A stretch of DNA of 64,000 nucleotides from Ligula intestinalis. Its lineage: Eukaryota > Platyhelminthes > Cestoda > Diphyllobothriidea > Diphyllobothriidae. How positions within the stretch are numbered: the stretch's first letter is position 1; each line of letters opens with the position of its first letter. The translations under genes and the position numbers were made by a program. The notes below the pieces were generated by a model. It saw only the letters and a list, made by a program, of their open reading frames with translations. It did not search any database and was not told the DNA's origin. Below are positions 35,200 through 46,449 of the stretch, piece after piece. The stretch covers positions 43,663,608-43,727,607 of the forward strand of contig JAYGXS010000003.1 of assembly GCA_036362985.1 (NCBI GenBank), written 5' to 3'.

Positions 35200-38100
35200 A
35201 CGAGGCAGAGAGAATAGTTTCAAGCGGATCTCCTAAATTCCCGATGGTCCTTTCTCGGGGTCATGGAGAAAGCTGCTCGGAAAAGATGAGGAGAATAGAA
35301 GTTTAATAGAATCAGTGTTAAGATAAATGTGCAGTCTTTACTTGAAAGCAGTCAGTCTAGTTAACGACCTTATTTCGATTGGCAAGTTATTCCAAAGAAA
35401 GCTATATCTGGAAGCAAAAAACACAGAGCGTTTACATGGGGAAGATGCAGGGGGGGGGTATAACAAGTGCCGAGTTTCTACGGTTGTAGGGACGGCTGAC
35501 GGGGGTAATGACAGAAGTCCTGGGTAAATTTGTGCTATTATCAAGCCGAAAAAGGAGAAAAATCCTGCTTCCAGTCTCCTGACCCAAAGGAACCTTCGTT
35601 TCGTTAATTGACACCTATTTGAGTAACAAGTATTAAAATCTGTCGGTAACAGCACTTTTTGTGTAAACTTTTTGAATTTGTTTAATTTTCGAACGGCTTC
35701 CTTCATTCATGAGACCGAAACAAGGGCAACAGTATTCTAAGATGGGAAGCACGAATAAAGGATAAAATCTTAATTTCATTTCAGGTAGATAGAAATTATA
35801 AGAAAGAAAGCCGCAAATCTGTGCGGCTTTGGCTGTAATTCTATCGGCGTGAGGAGAGAGGTCTTATTTATTGGTGAGGCTTTATCCTAAGTCCTTCATA
35901 CTGGAACATTCAGTCATTGGGTAACCTTGAAATATAACAGGTTGTGGCAGCCTTTCAGGCCCAAAGCACATGTTTCGGCACTTAGAAGTTGAGAATTCTA
36001 TCTGCCATGTAGAGCTCCAGGCCGAAAGAGCGTGCAGACCAGAATGAATTTGTTCTAGGCATCTCGCGGCCGTCGAGTTAGAGAAGTAGTAAACACACTT
36101 AAGATCATCTCCTTAAATATAAGATTGGGAGTGTTTAACACTCAATGAGATATCATTTATATAAAGCAAGAAGAGCAGAGGACCTAGCACGGTACCTCGA
36201 AGGACACCACTCAAAATTGTGGTAGGCGTAGAGTATGAGGATCCCACTAAGACCTTTTGTTGTCGATTTGAAATATAAGATCTGATGAAGTCAGTACGAG
36301 GACTATGAGAGCCTATATTGCACTAGTTTGGCTAGGAGCCTCTTGTGAGGAACTTTATCAAATGCTTTACTAAGGTCAAAATCGATAACTACCTCAGATA
36401 GATGATCATTACGAAGAGAAGTAAGTAGATTTAGAAAAGACACGTGGCGTGTTTCACAAGATCGGTCCGGTAAAAAGCCATGCTGTGAGGAGGTGAGAAT
36501 GTTATTGTTTATGCAGAAATCTGTAATTTTTGGCTCTAAGTTTTTCAAAGAGTTTAGCCAGCAAAAGCGTTTTATGAACACTGCGATAATTGTGAATATC
36601 TGATCGGGAACCAGATTTAAATACGGGAATTATAATAGAGGTTTTCCAGTAGTCCGGGAAAAAGCCATTCTCAAGAAACATTGAAAATAACTTACTCAGT
36701 AAGGGTAAAAAATCTCTTAATTGTTTGATGAGTGAGTTTGGAATGTTATCAGTTCCAACCGAATGTGAATTTTTAAGACGACTTATTTCTTTTTGAATAA
36801 AAGCGGGTGAGAAATTAAGGGTACTGAGATTTGAATCACACAGCAGGGGGATTACAGGAGTGGGGCTAGTCTCGATTGTTAAGATTTTGGCGAAAAATGA
36901 ATTTAGCAATGCTGCTTTCTTCAAATCCTCTGTAAAAAAGGATTGTTGCTATTGGGTAAGGGTGGAATGACTTTCTGAAGCTTAGCCGATGACCGAAGGC
37001 GGAAGACTTGAGCAACTGATCTGGAAGAATTCGCATCATTTAATGCTGTGGCCTCTCTACGCCTCTCGTGCAAGCCTTATTTTAAGCGCTAACTCAAATA
37101 TTTGCGCTATTCTTAAGTGAACTGATAAAGAGCTTTTGGACGTATCCTTAAGTTGTTTTTTTAATGTCTTAAGTCAATTTTAGAAAAAATGTGACACAGT
37201 AGAAGAAGCTGAATTTGGTTTAAAAATCTTAAGTGAGATAAGAGTCTTAATAGTTTCTGTAAGGTTTTGCAATAGCTCCTAAAAGAAGTAGGGATCGTTA
37301 GGTGAAAGTATGCTATGCCAATCTAGGATACTTACGAAAGCATTTATTAATTCATGGTTCAGGTTACCAAAGTCGAAGTCATTGCATTTTACCTCGGGCT
37401 TTAAAGAAAGAGAGAATGGAATACAACAGTGAATTAAGGCGTGGTCACTTGGGAAATAGCACGATGAAAATTAATAAAAAGAGGGTGGACATCATTTGTA
37501 AAAATTAAATCTTAAATGTTGCCATTTCTTGTCACTGAACTGACCAGTTGTGACATGTTTGAAAAGTTAATAGTGTCAACCATTTTCTGAAATCTTGATG
37601 GACAGGTATTTGCATCCCAGTCAATGTCTGGCAGATTTAAATCACCTACAATTATTCTGACATCGAATTGAGTACCTACAACTTTTTCAAACATTTCGCA
37701 CAGCTGCATTACATCACTTCAGTTACAGGGGAGATTGTAGACACACCCGATTATCGCTTTTTATTGTGTGGCAGGATGACTGAAATAAGACAAAAAGTTC
37801 CAGCAAATGACGATATGCTCAGGTGATGCGGGAAATGTACAAAGGATGATTTAATATAAAGAAGGCAGCCACCACCACGCTTTTAAATGCGGTCTTGTCT
37901 GTACAAACTATAATTATCTATGGCGAGTGTCGCGTCAGAAATACGAGAGTGTGTCCAAGATTCAGTGACACAGAGCACATCTGGATCAAGCTTAAATGCT
38001 ACTGTTTTAAGTCCTATCATCTTATTAACAACTGATCTCGCATTGAGTGAGACTATACTGAGCGTACCCTTCAGATGCAGGTTACGCTCGTCAGTATTTA

Positions 38101-39310
38101 TAGAAAAGGAAAACTTGGTGGCGGAAAGGGAAATGGCATGGGGAAACAAAAGGCGGAAAGCAAACTGGCCCTGGTCTACAGTTTGTCAAGTAATTATTAT
38201 CAAATGAACGGTGCATATTGTAAAAAGGCATATTCGAGGGGGATCCATGGAAAGGACGGCTGAAGTGTGGCATGGGAAAACCAGGAGGGGACATTAAAAA
38301 AGGATTTTGAGGCATTATATCATAATTTGACGGAAAATTTGCCTTCGAAAATTGCATGACAGGTTTTGAAAAACGGTTAATTTTATTAGCTGGCTGAATT
38401 ATTTGGGGATGTTGATGAGGTTTGGGGATAGGAAAAGCGCTAGCTTAAGCGGTTGGGTCTTTGTTAGATACTGAGTTGTTATCGGTAAATATGTTGCCGA
38501 ATTTGAAAACTGACGTAGATATACTAGGGACGTTCGTAGGTTTATCGGAATTTAAAGCTATCACAGACGTGGTTGGCTTAGATGGAGAATGACTTGACGA
38601 GGCTACAATCTCACTCGAATCACGAATAAGGTGAATGGGAGAAGTATCAGGGGAAACTGACATTGATCCAGAGGGATGTGAGCTTACCTGAGCGGGAGGG
38701 CCGGCCTCAGAGACAACTTTTGGTTTTGATGAAGCAGAGCCAGTATTCTCATTTGCTACTTTGGATAAAACCCGACGCTCCATTGGCGTTTTACCCCTGC
38801 ATACATAAAGTTTATTTTCCTTTGAATAGTTGGCTGACCACTCATGCTGAGAGAATATAAGGTCTACTTCTATCGCCGAAAAGTTTTCCGAGAATCGGCG
38901 GGTTTTTACTTCGGGATGAGAGTTTTTAGCTTCTGCAACTTTTAAAGTAAAGCCACAAGAATAAAGAAACTGAACAGCAACATCTTTAGGTTGTTTATCT
39001 TTTGAAGCATTTTTCAAAAGAAAATTAAAATTCCTTTTTTTGCCAATCACGGGTCTCAGTAGACACCATATTGACGAAAGGCTCTAGTATCTCACATTGC
39101 TGAGAAGTGAGCGTAGATACCTTTCCATCAAAGATGGCATCAAGGACCGTAAACCGACAAGCATACTGGTTATAAAACTTTCTAAAGTTGTCTAAAGCAT
39201 CAAGATCAAGTTTCTTCATGATTAAGATGGGTTTATCGTTAGGAGGATTGGTATTACGGGTTAATTTACGTCTCAGTTGTGGCTTCGGTGTCATATTGAA
39301 TAGGAAGTGA
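35200..39310 (-). mobile_element. CR1-type LINE, nearly full length, decayed
   Basis: Minus-strand order: ORF1 (39285-38095), endonuclease (about 38150-37500), reverse transcriptase (about 36925-36100) and C-terminus (35706-35290). Endonuclease landmarks are VSLNARSVVNKM and VGDLNLPDIDWD. RT landmarks are SVGTDNIPNSLIK, IIIPVFKSGSR, SSQHGFLPDRSCETRH and IDFDLSKAFDKVPHKRLL. The catalytic box reads GDDLK after a stop. The C-terminal SRYSFLWNNLPIEIRSLTRL is typical of CR1/Jockey-group LINEs. ORF2 is broken by several stops and frameshifts. The total of about 4 kb is close to full length for this group. The 3' end was not resolved to the base. Confidence 0.85.
38091..39294 (-). pseudogene. CR1 LINE ORF1, two overlapping frames
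   Basis: The first frame starts MTPKPQLRRKLTR (from about 39294) and stops near 39025. The second frame continues from about 39050 (KKRNFNFLLKNASKDKQPKDV) through a Ser/Thr/Pro-rich stretch to a single TAA at 38445, beyond which it stays open to 38091 with a Pro/Phe/Met-rich tail. The two meet at a lysine/phenylalanine-rich slip (39025-39050), so they are probably one ORF1 protein split by a single-base indel. No CCHC zinc knuckle is visible. In CR1-like LINEs ORF1 proteins bind RNA; the role here is inferred only from position. Confidence 0.6.
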
Positions 39311-39349
39311 GTGATAGGATATGTTCTAAGCAAAGTTATGCACAAAATT

Positions 39350-39980
39350 TCGACCGAAAATTTGAATCACCGAAGAGCCTCCGCAGGATGAAAATTATCT
39401 CAAATAGTATATCGAATAATGCAAACTATTCCTTGCTGGAAATCGATATATTACCGAATTTTCAGATATTATTTAGTATTTACGCAATAGATAACTTGCT
39501 TTTTACGTGAATCTACCAGAACTAGAATGAGGTGATGTCGGTGAAACAGTATAAAAATGTATATTTTGACCTATCGGTAAAAAAGACAACTACCGGTATG
39601 TGCAGTTGCTAAAGGGTTAGATATACACATGAATAACAACAATTAAGCTAGTAACTTCAGCAAGTAACGATGAAATCTGATAAGAATATCTATTTCACTT
39701 AGCTTTTAAATATAAGTTGCGTGCCTTGACCTTCACACGTTTATCGCAGTCTTCGACGTGCCCTCCCAATGACCTGTGGTACACATGGATTGGCGGAAAT
39801 TACTTAGGAACTAAGTACGGGTTTTACTCTACATTTTCTGTGCACGTTTGCTAGCCCGTCCTGGTTATTAATCTATGAGACCCAATATGCAGACCGCAAA
39901 ATTAAAAATATTCACACCCATTTTGGAAAAACCTATTTTTTCATATGCTAAAATTAATTTTGGAAAAGGTATGATGATTT
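39350..39980. other. Gene-free stretch
   Basis: AT-rich spacer between the CR1 LINE and the PLE terminal repeat. Confidence 0.45.
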
Positions 39981-39984
39981 CATA

Positions 39985-40215
39985 TTTCAGAAGATGATAT
40001 GGCGAACATACGTTCGTTTTCGATAATTCTTATCAGGCCTTTACCTTTATGTGGTAATTAAGTAAATGAAGAATTCGGGTTGCTAGAAAAATAGAACTGC
40101 TGTCAGGACCTGGGGAATGGGGGGAGGAAAGGGGGGTCAAAATACGCTCTGCATTAGGGGGAACTGGTAGTCAGCTGAGGTGTTAAGCTGCCGGCTGTTG
40201 GATTAATAGCTTTTG
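39985..40215 (-). repeat. PLE terminal repeat (pLTR), left arm
   Basis: About 230 bp that matches 42018-42236 in inverted orientation, with clear identity along its length (ends TCAAAAGCT and CAGAAGATGA). In minus-strand sense it follows the minus-strand PLE reading frame, so it serves as that copy's 3' terminal repeat. It contains a hammerhead with one core change. Confidence 0.8.
39997..40043 (-). ncRNA. Hammerhead ribozyme of the PLE left arm, one core mutation
   Basis: Minus strand: core CTGATAA (40036-40030), where the conserved G8 is A; helix II GA/TC with ATTA loop (40029-40022); GAAA (40021-40018); helix III AACG/TGTT (40018-40015 with 40008-40005, one G-U pair); cleavage triplet TTC with the cut after 40004. 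Helix I pairs GGC (40039-40037) with GCC (40003-40001). The G8 change should strongly reduce or abolish cleavage. Confidence 0.6.
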
Positions 40216-40339
40216 ACCATGGCAACTGCGGCACTGCGACGAAGTTATTTTGAGCGCACAGGATCAGTCGGCCTAGCGTGGTGGCGGCCGCTTCTGCCGT
40301 AGCCAACAGACGTTGTCCAAGAAATGTTTAGTAGCCTGA

Positions 40340-42021
40340 AGGTACCTTTTAGATAACTCGGAAGGCCTCTTTGGCATCCACCCGATGGTCTGAGTCTACC
40401 AGGTGCGCTAGAATGGAACTACTTACACCCTTTAGTTTACCATTTCCTTTTCCATGCTGGAATGTGTTCTCGTACTCTCTTGGACAAACGCCGGCTTGTG
40501 CGACCAATGTATCCCGCCCCACAGGAGCTGGTAAATGAATATAAGCACATAGATGTGGTCTGGGCTGGCAGTTTGTCTTTGACCACTCCGTATAGGATGG
40601 GAGTCGTCGAGAACAGTACACGGGCGTTGGCTGCTGGGAAAGTGGTTGCTACAGCTTGACTCAGGCGCCTCCTTAGGAGGTCGCTTGGTCTGTCTCCTTG
40701 AAATGGGACCCTGATGAATATTATCTTCTTCTCTGCAATTGACAATGCGGGTTTTGGTGGCCTTTCAGCCATGTTCTTGGTGATAAATCACCTGGGATAC
40801 CCATTTTGTCGGAACACGCCTTCAATCGTCTTTAGCTCCTTTTCTACGCTATCATTCGGAAGATTCTTTTCGTCCTTTGCGTCAAACATCGTATTAAATT
40901 ACGTTTGAAGTTTAACGGTATGAAGCTAGCAAAATGGATGTGTTGCACAGACCACGTCTTCTTACGATATACCTGCCGTTGAATACTCCCATCAGCCCTT
41001 TTAATCAGTACTACATCAAGGAATGGGAGCGATACAGATTGTTCTTCTTCTACTGTAAACTTAATAGACGGGTGCGCCTGATTGTTTGTATTCATTAGAG
41101 CTGACAGGTTGGTTTGGTCTAATGCAACCGCGAATATGTCATCTAAGTAACTTTTGTAGTGCGCTAGATAATTTATCTGGTGGCTAATTTGCGTAGCCTC
41201 CAGTTTGCACATGAATATATTTGATAGAAGCAGACACAGGGGCGAGTCCATAGCTACTCCATCCAATTGCCTGTACATGTTGCTGTCAAAAAGGAACTGT
41301 ACATTCAAGGTGCATTTTAGTAGCAATTCCTTGAGTGCATTTACTGGCACTCCTATGTCCTGGTGATTTTAGCTAATGAATGCACAGATAGTCTACAGTT
41401 TCTGTGACTGGCACGTTTGTGAACAAGGAAGAGACATCTAATGAGAACATCACTGTGCCATTCAAGTCGACCTCTTTCACACCGTCCACGAATTCGAAGG
41501 TGTCTCGGAGACTTGTGGGGCTAGTTGACTCTGTATGGGTTTAAGTTTGTCCGCTAGCCATTTCGCTGTCACGTGGTATGGCGAATTTCTCATATCTAGG
41601 ATAGGACGAACGGGTACGCCATCTTTGTGTATCTTCGTTAACCGTACAGTCGAGGTATGGGCGTTCCAACGGGGTGGAGACGTTCTAATTCGTATTCGCT
41701 TATGATACCGTCCTTTTGAAGTCTCTTCAAGCAGTCAGTAAGCTGCGCATCAGTGTTATCTATCTCCTTTTCTGTCTTGCTAAACTTCTCTTTGTCTGAC
41801 AGAATGGATTGCATTTTCGCAATGTAATCTGTCCTGTCCATTAGAACAACGCCCGTTCCCTTTTCTGGCCTCGTGATAAGTATATCTTTATTCTCCCGGA
41901 GGAGTTTCAATTTCTCCATGTGTGCCTTCGTTAGCAGACCCCGATGTTTCTGGCCACTGTTTAAATACTGATAAGAACAGTTAGCTAGAGTAGACTTAAA
42001 AAGCCCTAAACTCTCGGTCAA
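40340..42021 (-). pseudogene. Penelope-like element, minus copy: reverse transcriptase and GIY-YIG endonuclease
   Basis: From the 5' side: an N-terminal RT region (42021-41638; LITRPEKGTGVVLMDRTDY, LERLHPVGTPIPRLYG), then after frameshifts HKDGVPVRPILDMRNSPYH (about 41620-41560) and DGVKEVDLNGTVMFSLDVSS (about 41490-41430). The RT palm YKSYLDDIFAVA (about 41160-41120) has the DD pair. A GIY-YIG endonuclease follows (40772-40349; SMCLYSFTSSCGAGYIGRTS and, after a frameshift, AHLVDSDHRVDAKEAFRVI). RT plus GIY-YIG in this order defines endonuclease-positive PLEs. The copy is 5'-truncated where it meets the inverted pLTR at about 42018, and has at least four frame breaks. Inactive. Confidence 0.88.
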
Positions 42022-42236
42022 AAGCTGCTAATCCAACAGCCAGCAGCTTAACACCTCAGCCGACTACCAGTTCCCCCTAATGCTGAGTGTATTTTTACCA
42101 CCTTTTCCTCCCCCCATTCCCCCTGTCCTCACATTAGTTCTATTTTTCTAGCAACCCGAATACTTAATTACCATATAAATGAAAAGGCCTGATGAGAGTT
42201 GTCGAAAAAAAACGTATGTTCGCTATTTCATCTTCT
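42018..42236 (+). repeat. PLE terminal repeat (pLTR), right arm
   Basis: Inverted counterpart of 39985-40215. In plus-strand sense it lies directly upstream of the plus-strand PLE reading frame, so it is that copy's 5' terminal repeat. It carries a hammerhead with an intact core. Confidence 0.8.
42182..42228 (+). ncRNA. Hammerhead ribozyme of the PLE right arm, intact core
   Basis: Core CTGATGA (42189-42195); minimal helix II GA/TC with GTTG loop (42196-42203); GAAA (42204-42207); helix III only two A-U pairs plus an interrupted third (A207-T220, A208-T219); cleavage triplet TTC with the cut after 42221. Helix I pairs AAAAGGC (42182-42188) with GCTATTT (42222-42228), six of seven positions including one G-U. 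Hammerheads are known in PLE terminal repeats. The short helices II and III suggest weak or dimer-dependent activity. Confidence 0.65.
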
Positions 42237-42424
42237 GAATTTTCCAATGGGAATTTTCTCAAATTTAAGACAATCCAAAGATCCCACGGTGTTAAAGGCG
42301 CTCAATGGGTACCTACATATCAACACCAGACTTGTGGAGGCGATAATATTGGCTAATTTAATCGATAGATGTGTAGAGGTAAATGAATATCTGACCTTCT
42401 ACTGGCGACCATTGTGATGGAGTC

Positions 42425-43450
42425 GTAATGTTATCACCAGTGATACACTGAGAAGATTTGCTAAGAATGAACGAAAAAGTATCCGTGCAAAAGTGGAAGA
42501 GTTAGAGCGTCACTTGTGCCAAAATGCAGCCATTCTCGACCAGCTAAACAAAGTCAAAAGACTTGAATTCGAGAACTATGTGCAAACCATCGGGGAGGAG
42601 CGGGGAGAAATAAAGACATACTCTCTTCTTCCGAGTGTGCACGAATGCAGACCACAATCAAAACTTCCTGATCACCCAACATTTGTCTGTATCACTTGAT
42701 AAAACCTCAATCGAAGCCTTATCGCTGGGTCCTAAGTTTTGCTGTCCCCGTCAGAAACCCAAACAACTAGAGCTGGAAACACAGTTTGAGAATCTGCTGA
42801 ATCAAACCCATGACCTTCAGCCACTTTCGACCGAGAGTTTAGAGCACTTGAAGTCTACTCTAGTTGACTGTTCTTATCAGTATTTAAACAGTGGCCAGAA
42901 ACATCGGGGTCTGCTAACGAAGGCACACATGGAGAAATTGAAACTCCTCCGGCAGAATAAAGATACACTTATCACGAGGCCAGAAAAGGGAACGGGCGTT
43001 GTTCTAATGGACAGGGCAGATTACATTGCGAAAATGCAATCCATTCTGTCAGACAAAGAGAAGTTTAGCAAGACAGAAAAGGAGAAAAATAACACTGATG
43101 CGCAGCTTACTGACTGCCTGAAGAGACTTCAAAAGGACGGTATCATAAGCGAATACGAATTAGAACGTCTCCACCCCGTTGGAACGCCCATACCTCGACT
43201 GTACGGTTAACGAAGATACACAAAGATGGCGTACCCGTTCGTCCTATCCTAGATATGAGAAATTCGCCATACCATGTGACAGCGAAATGGCTAGCGGACA
43301 AACTTAAACCCATACAGAGTCAACTAGCCCCACAAGTCTCCGAGACACCTTCGAATTCGTGGACGGTGTGAAAGAGGTCGACCTGAATGGCACAGTGATG
43401 TTCTCATTGGATGTCTCTTCCTTGTTCACAAACGTACCAGTCACAGAAAT
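42425..43450 (+). pseudogene. Penelope-like element, plus copy: N-terminal and early RT region, 3'-truncated
   Basis: The reading frame is recognisable from about 42425 (TSDTLRRFAKNERKS, coiled-coil-like KVEELERHL) through a frame change near 42690 into 42700-43210 (LITRPEKGTGVVLMDRADY, LERLHPVGTPIPRLYG). It continues past a frameshift through HKDGVPVRPIL and FSLDVSSLFTNVPVTE to a breakpoint near 43450. The part 42833-43446 is a near-identical inverted copy of 42013-41400. It has no RT catalytic box and no endonuclease. It contains N-terminal sequence that the minus copy lacks, so each copy is missing what the other has. Inactive. Confidence 0.85.
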
Positions 43451-43459
43451 TTTTCAGTA

Positions 43460-45640
43460 TTGAGGAAAGAAGTTCGCCGAAATTCATGCTCACTCTCTTC
43501 CTCACCACAGTGACAGGAAACCGCATAGCGGTCAGCCACCTGACTTGCGATGGGCGCAGCGCTGAATAGGAAATTAGATCAGAACTTAGCATGATAAAGC
43601 AGGTTGTGCAAGTGAACAGTAAGCGAGAAAGGGGACGAAGAGAAGGAATGAGTGAAAGGGAGGAGAGCGAAGGTAATAAAGGGGAACGAAAGAACGAGAT
43701 GGAGAAAAGGAATGAACAGGCAACGAGAGAGGAAACAGCGAGGGCGAAGAAAAAGATCGAAATCAAGAACAAAAGAGTGAGAACCCAGCTTACTCTGCAG
43801 CGGAGAATCTACGGGGACTGCTGAGGCTTACGTTGGTGCTAAAATACTGATCTGGAAGTGCGACTATCATAAGTGTGAGTGCAATAGGTTAATGGTGTTG
43901 CAAAGCTAAAATTGAGGGGCTAACAGGCAGGGTGGTTATGTCGCTAATCCAATTCACTCAGCCCTCTTTACGCCCTTTCCCCATGCTTACTATCGCTTAC
44001 GTCGCGTTGAAGCGTGGGACTCACGGCATCGAGTAGTGAGTTTATCCACACCAGCTGGGCCACGGCATTCGGTGCCCCCCCCCCTCCACGCAACACCGCT
44101 TATCTCATGTTAGCAGTGCATGTTGGACGCGCGTGCCATCGATTATTCCAAGCTACGCCGTGAGATGATCACACATGTCAGGTGACGTAGGGCGAATGTA
44201 CTGCAAGCGGCTCCAAGTAGCAAATATCAGGCTAGATTTGTCCACAGTCCGGATGACTGCTTTCAACGATAATATCCTGAGGCTAAGCTGAAGGCTCGGA
44301 TGAGAGATGGCGAGAGGAACAGTTGCTCTTCTAATGGCAACGGGTAGGAACTAATAAAACTGGTTTGCCTAGAAGCTGGCACTAAGTCCTTTTTGAAAGC
44401 GATCATACACTGAGACTGTTGACGCAAGTACTAGTGAGTAAGCTTAGAAATCCTAGTGCAGGAGATGCCATAATTAGATAAAATAATGCAAGAGATTAGT
44501 GAGCAACTTCAGCAAGAACGGCATCCACCTACCTGGGGTGGGGGCACTTATCGAGAGGTTCCCGGCGAACTTGAAGGCGCATCCTTGTCTTGTAGGTGAT
44601 GAGGCAATTAGTGAGATGGACTGGAGCTAGTAATGGGGGTGTGGGATTTTTACGGAGGCGGGATTCCCCATGCGCTCCCGGCAGTCGGTTGAAAGGACAG
44701 AGCAGCTGAATTCTGCCCAAACTCAGGCCGCCCGGAGTACGTTACGCCCTCATGCCAGACGCCCACGCCCGTGCGTACGCGGTGAGCCGAGAAAACCAGA
44801 CGACCACCCACATCGCAGGGGCAGTGGTCGTAGTCGAGATCATTCTAGAATGTCAACATGCAGCTTATACGCTAGGAATATTCTGGAAAGACCGTAGCCA
44901 AATAAATATGCCGGAGTGGACAAGCTAAATGGACCGGCAGACACAGACGTCTCCGATGAATCAGCAGACCCCGTACGCCACACAGTCTCTGTGTACTTTT
45001 GAATACATCCATTGTTTATCAGAAATGCTCTCTTGCCTTCTTCTACGTATTAGTCGGGTCCGAAATACTGGGCTATAACAGGGATGTGCTGTGTGTGTCG
45101 ACATCACATTCAATGCCGCTGTCGTGAATGCGCATGTGGCCTAGCAGGCAAATGCGATATGTGAATGGCCGGGGGCAGTTTGGGGAGTGGAGGTGGCGGT
45201 ATCGCAGGAGGTTTAGTAAGTTAAATCCTAGTAACTGCTATCTTCAGAATATGGTTCCTTAGGAGAGGAGAAATCAGTGGAGGCCAGAATAGTTGGAACA
45301 GTTTATTGTGTACACAAAGGAACGAAGAATAGATGGAAAGAAGTTGGTCGTCGGAGCACACGTCATTCGGCCGGAGTGCCGTGGTCCTAAGTGATGTCTG
45401 GCGGCTGAGGATGGGGGATAAGAGACATGTTCGAGAAATGCTTGGGCAACCACGAGAACCTAGATGCACTTGTGTGTGTGTCCATGTGGAAGTAGGTCAA
45501 GTCTCTACAGGTCAGCGTGTCTGTATGCGCTGACTGAGGTATTACATGATCTTGAGGCAGCTGGCCTTGAACAATGACGCCGCACAAAGCAATGGAGGGC
45601 GTCGGACTGCAGAGACCACTACAGTGGTCTCGTCTGTTTG
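43460..45640. other. Gene-free stretch with purine-rich and GC-rich patches
   Basis: 43600-43790 is a plus-strand GA-rich tract that gives a Lys/Glu/Arg-rich open frame without domain signs. 44520-44840 and 45120-45540 are GC-richer and may be old LINE leader sequence, but I could not align them to any element here. Confidence 0.35.
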
Positions 45641-45667
45641 TTGATGTTCTGGGCACTAATTCACCAG

Positions 45668-46440
45668 TCACTGTGCAATCGATTCGCGAGTGACCGACCA
45701 GGCCAATGCGTTAGGTGAATGCACGGGTGCAGTGAGGGCAGGTAAGGTTCGAGCCCTCAGCGCTGGTAGATGTGGTGGGGATGGTGGTGGGAGGCGGTGT
45801 TGCGTCGGATCGGTTCGAAGGAAGAGCAGGCCATTGTCCTTGAGCCCTCGGAGACCGTGGGCGTGCAGATCCTCGTAGAACTTGTTCTTCGTCTCATCTG
45901 GGCGGGACATCGGAGTAGCGTAGACGCTGATGATGGTAGCGAATTCTTAACCCCAGAGAGGCAGACGGAGGCTCATCAGGCGTTCGTTAATGCCCTGCGG
46001 CGTACAAGATAGTCGACCCACGATGTCCTTCCGGATGGCAAAGGCGACGCCGGCCTCACGTCGCACTACCGCCTGACGGCCGACATAGAAGAAAGTGTAA
46101 CCGGCACCCACCCTTTCCAGGGAGCCTTCGCCGGAGAAGTAGGTTTCACCGAGTGCGCCGTTCTCGACCTCGAAGTACACCAGTTCCCGGGCGATTAGCG
46201 CTGTTCTCCGTTCCGGTCGGATTCTCCTCGGGTTGTCTAAAAGGGAACGAACATTCCAAGCGCCGAATATGATAGGACTTACCCGAGGTCCTTCAGCTGT
46301 CCTGCGGGAACGAAACGGGTGAAGAGTGGGGTGTGACGAGAGAGATTTTGATTTGCGTTTTTTGTGTTTCGACCGCGTCTTTTCAGTCTGTCAGCCAAGG
46401 TCTGCTGGCAGATGCCGTGACCCAGCGTTTGTTTGAGGCA
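45668..46440 (-). pseudogene. LINE AP-endonuclease fragment, RTE-like family distinct from A-C
   Basis: Minus-strand order: FEVENGALGETYFSGEG, ERVGAGYTFFYVGRQAVVRR, EAGVAFAIRKDIVGRLSCTP (46180-45950), then after a frame change SRPDETKNKFYEDLHAHGLR and GLKDNGLLFLRTD (45910-45830). These are the middle of an AP-endonuclease domain of the kind often annotated as craniofacial development protein 2-like in animal genomes. The segment with the catalytic GDFNAR-type motif is missing: DLHA runs directly into HGLRGLKDNGLL, pointing to an internal deletion. No RT follows. Confidence 0.7.
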
Positions 46441-46449
46441 CCTTTTCTA

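Noticed and set aside
43591..43824. Lys/Glu-rich plus-strand frame resembling a charged protein domain
   Set aside because: Encoded by a purine-rich low-complexity tract; no acceptor or donor fits it to the minus-strand gene and the strand is wrong.
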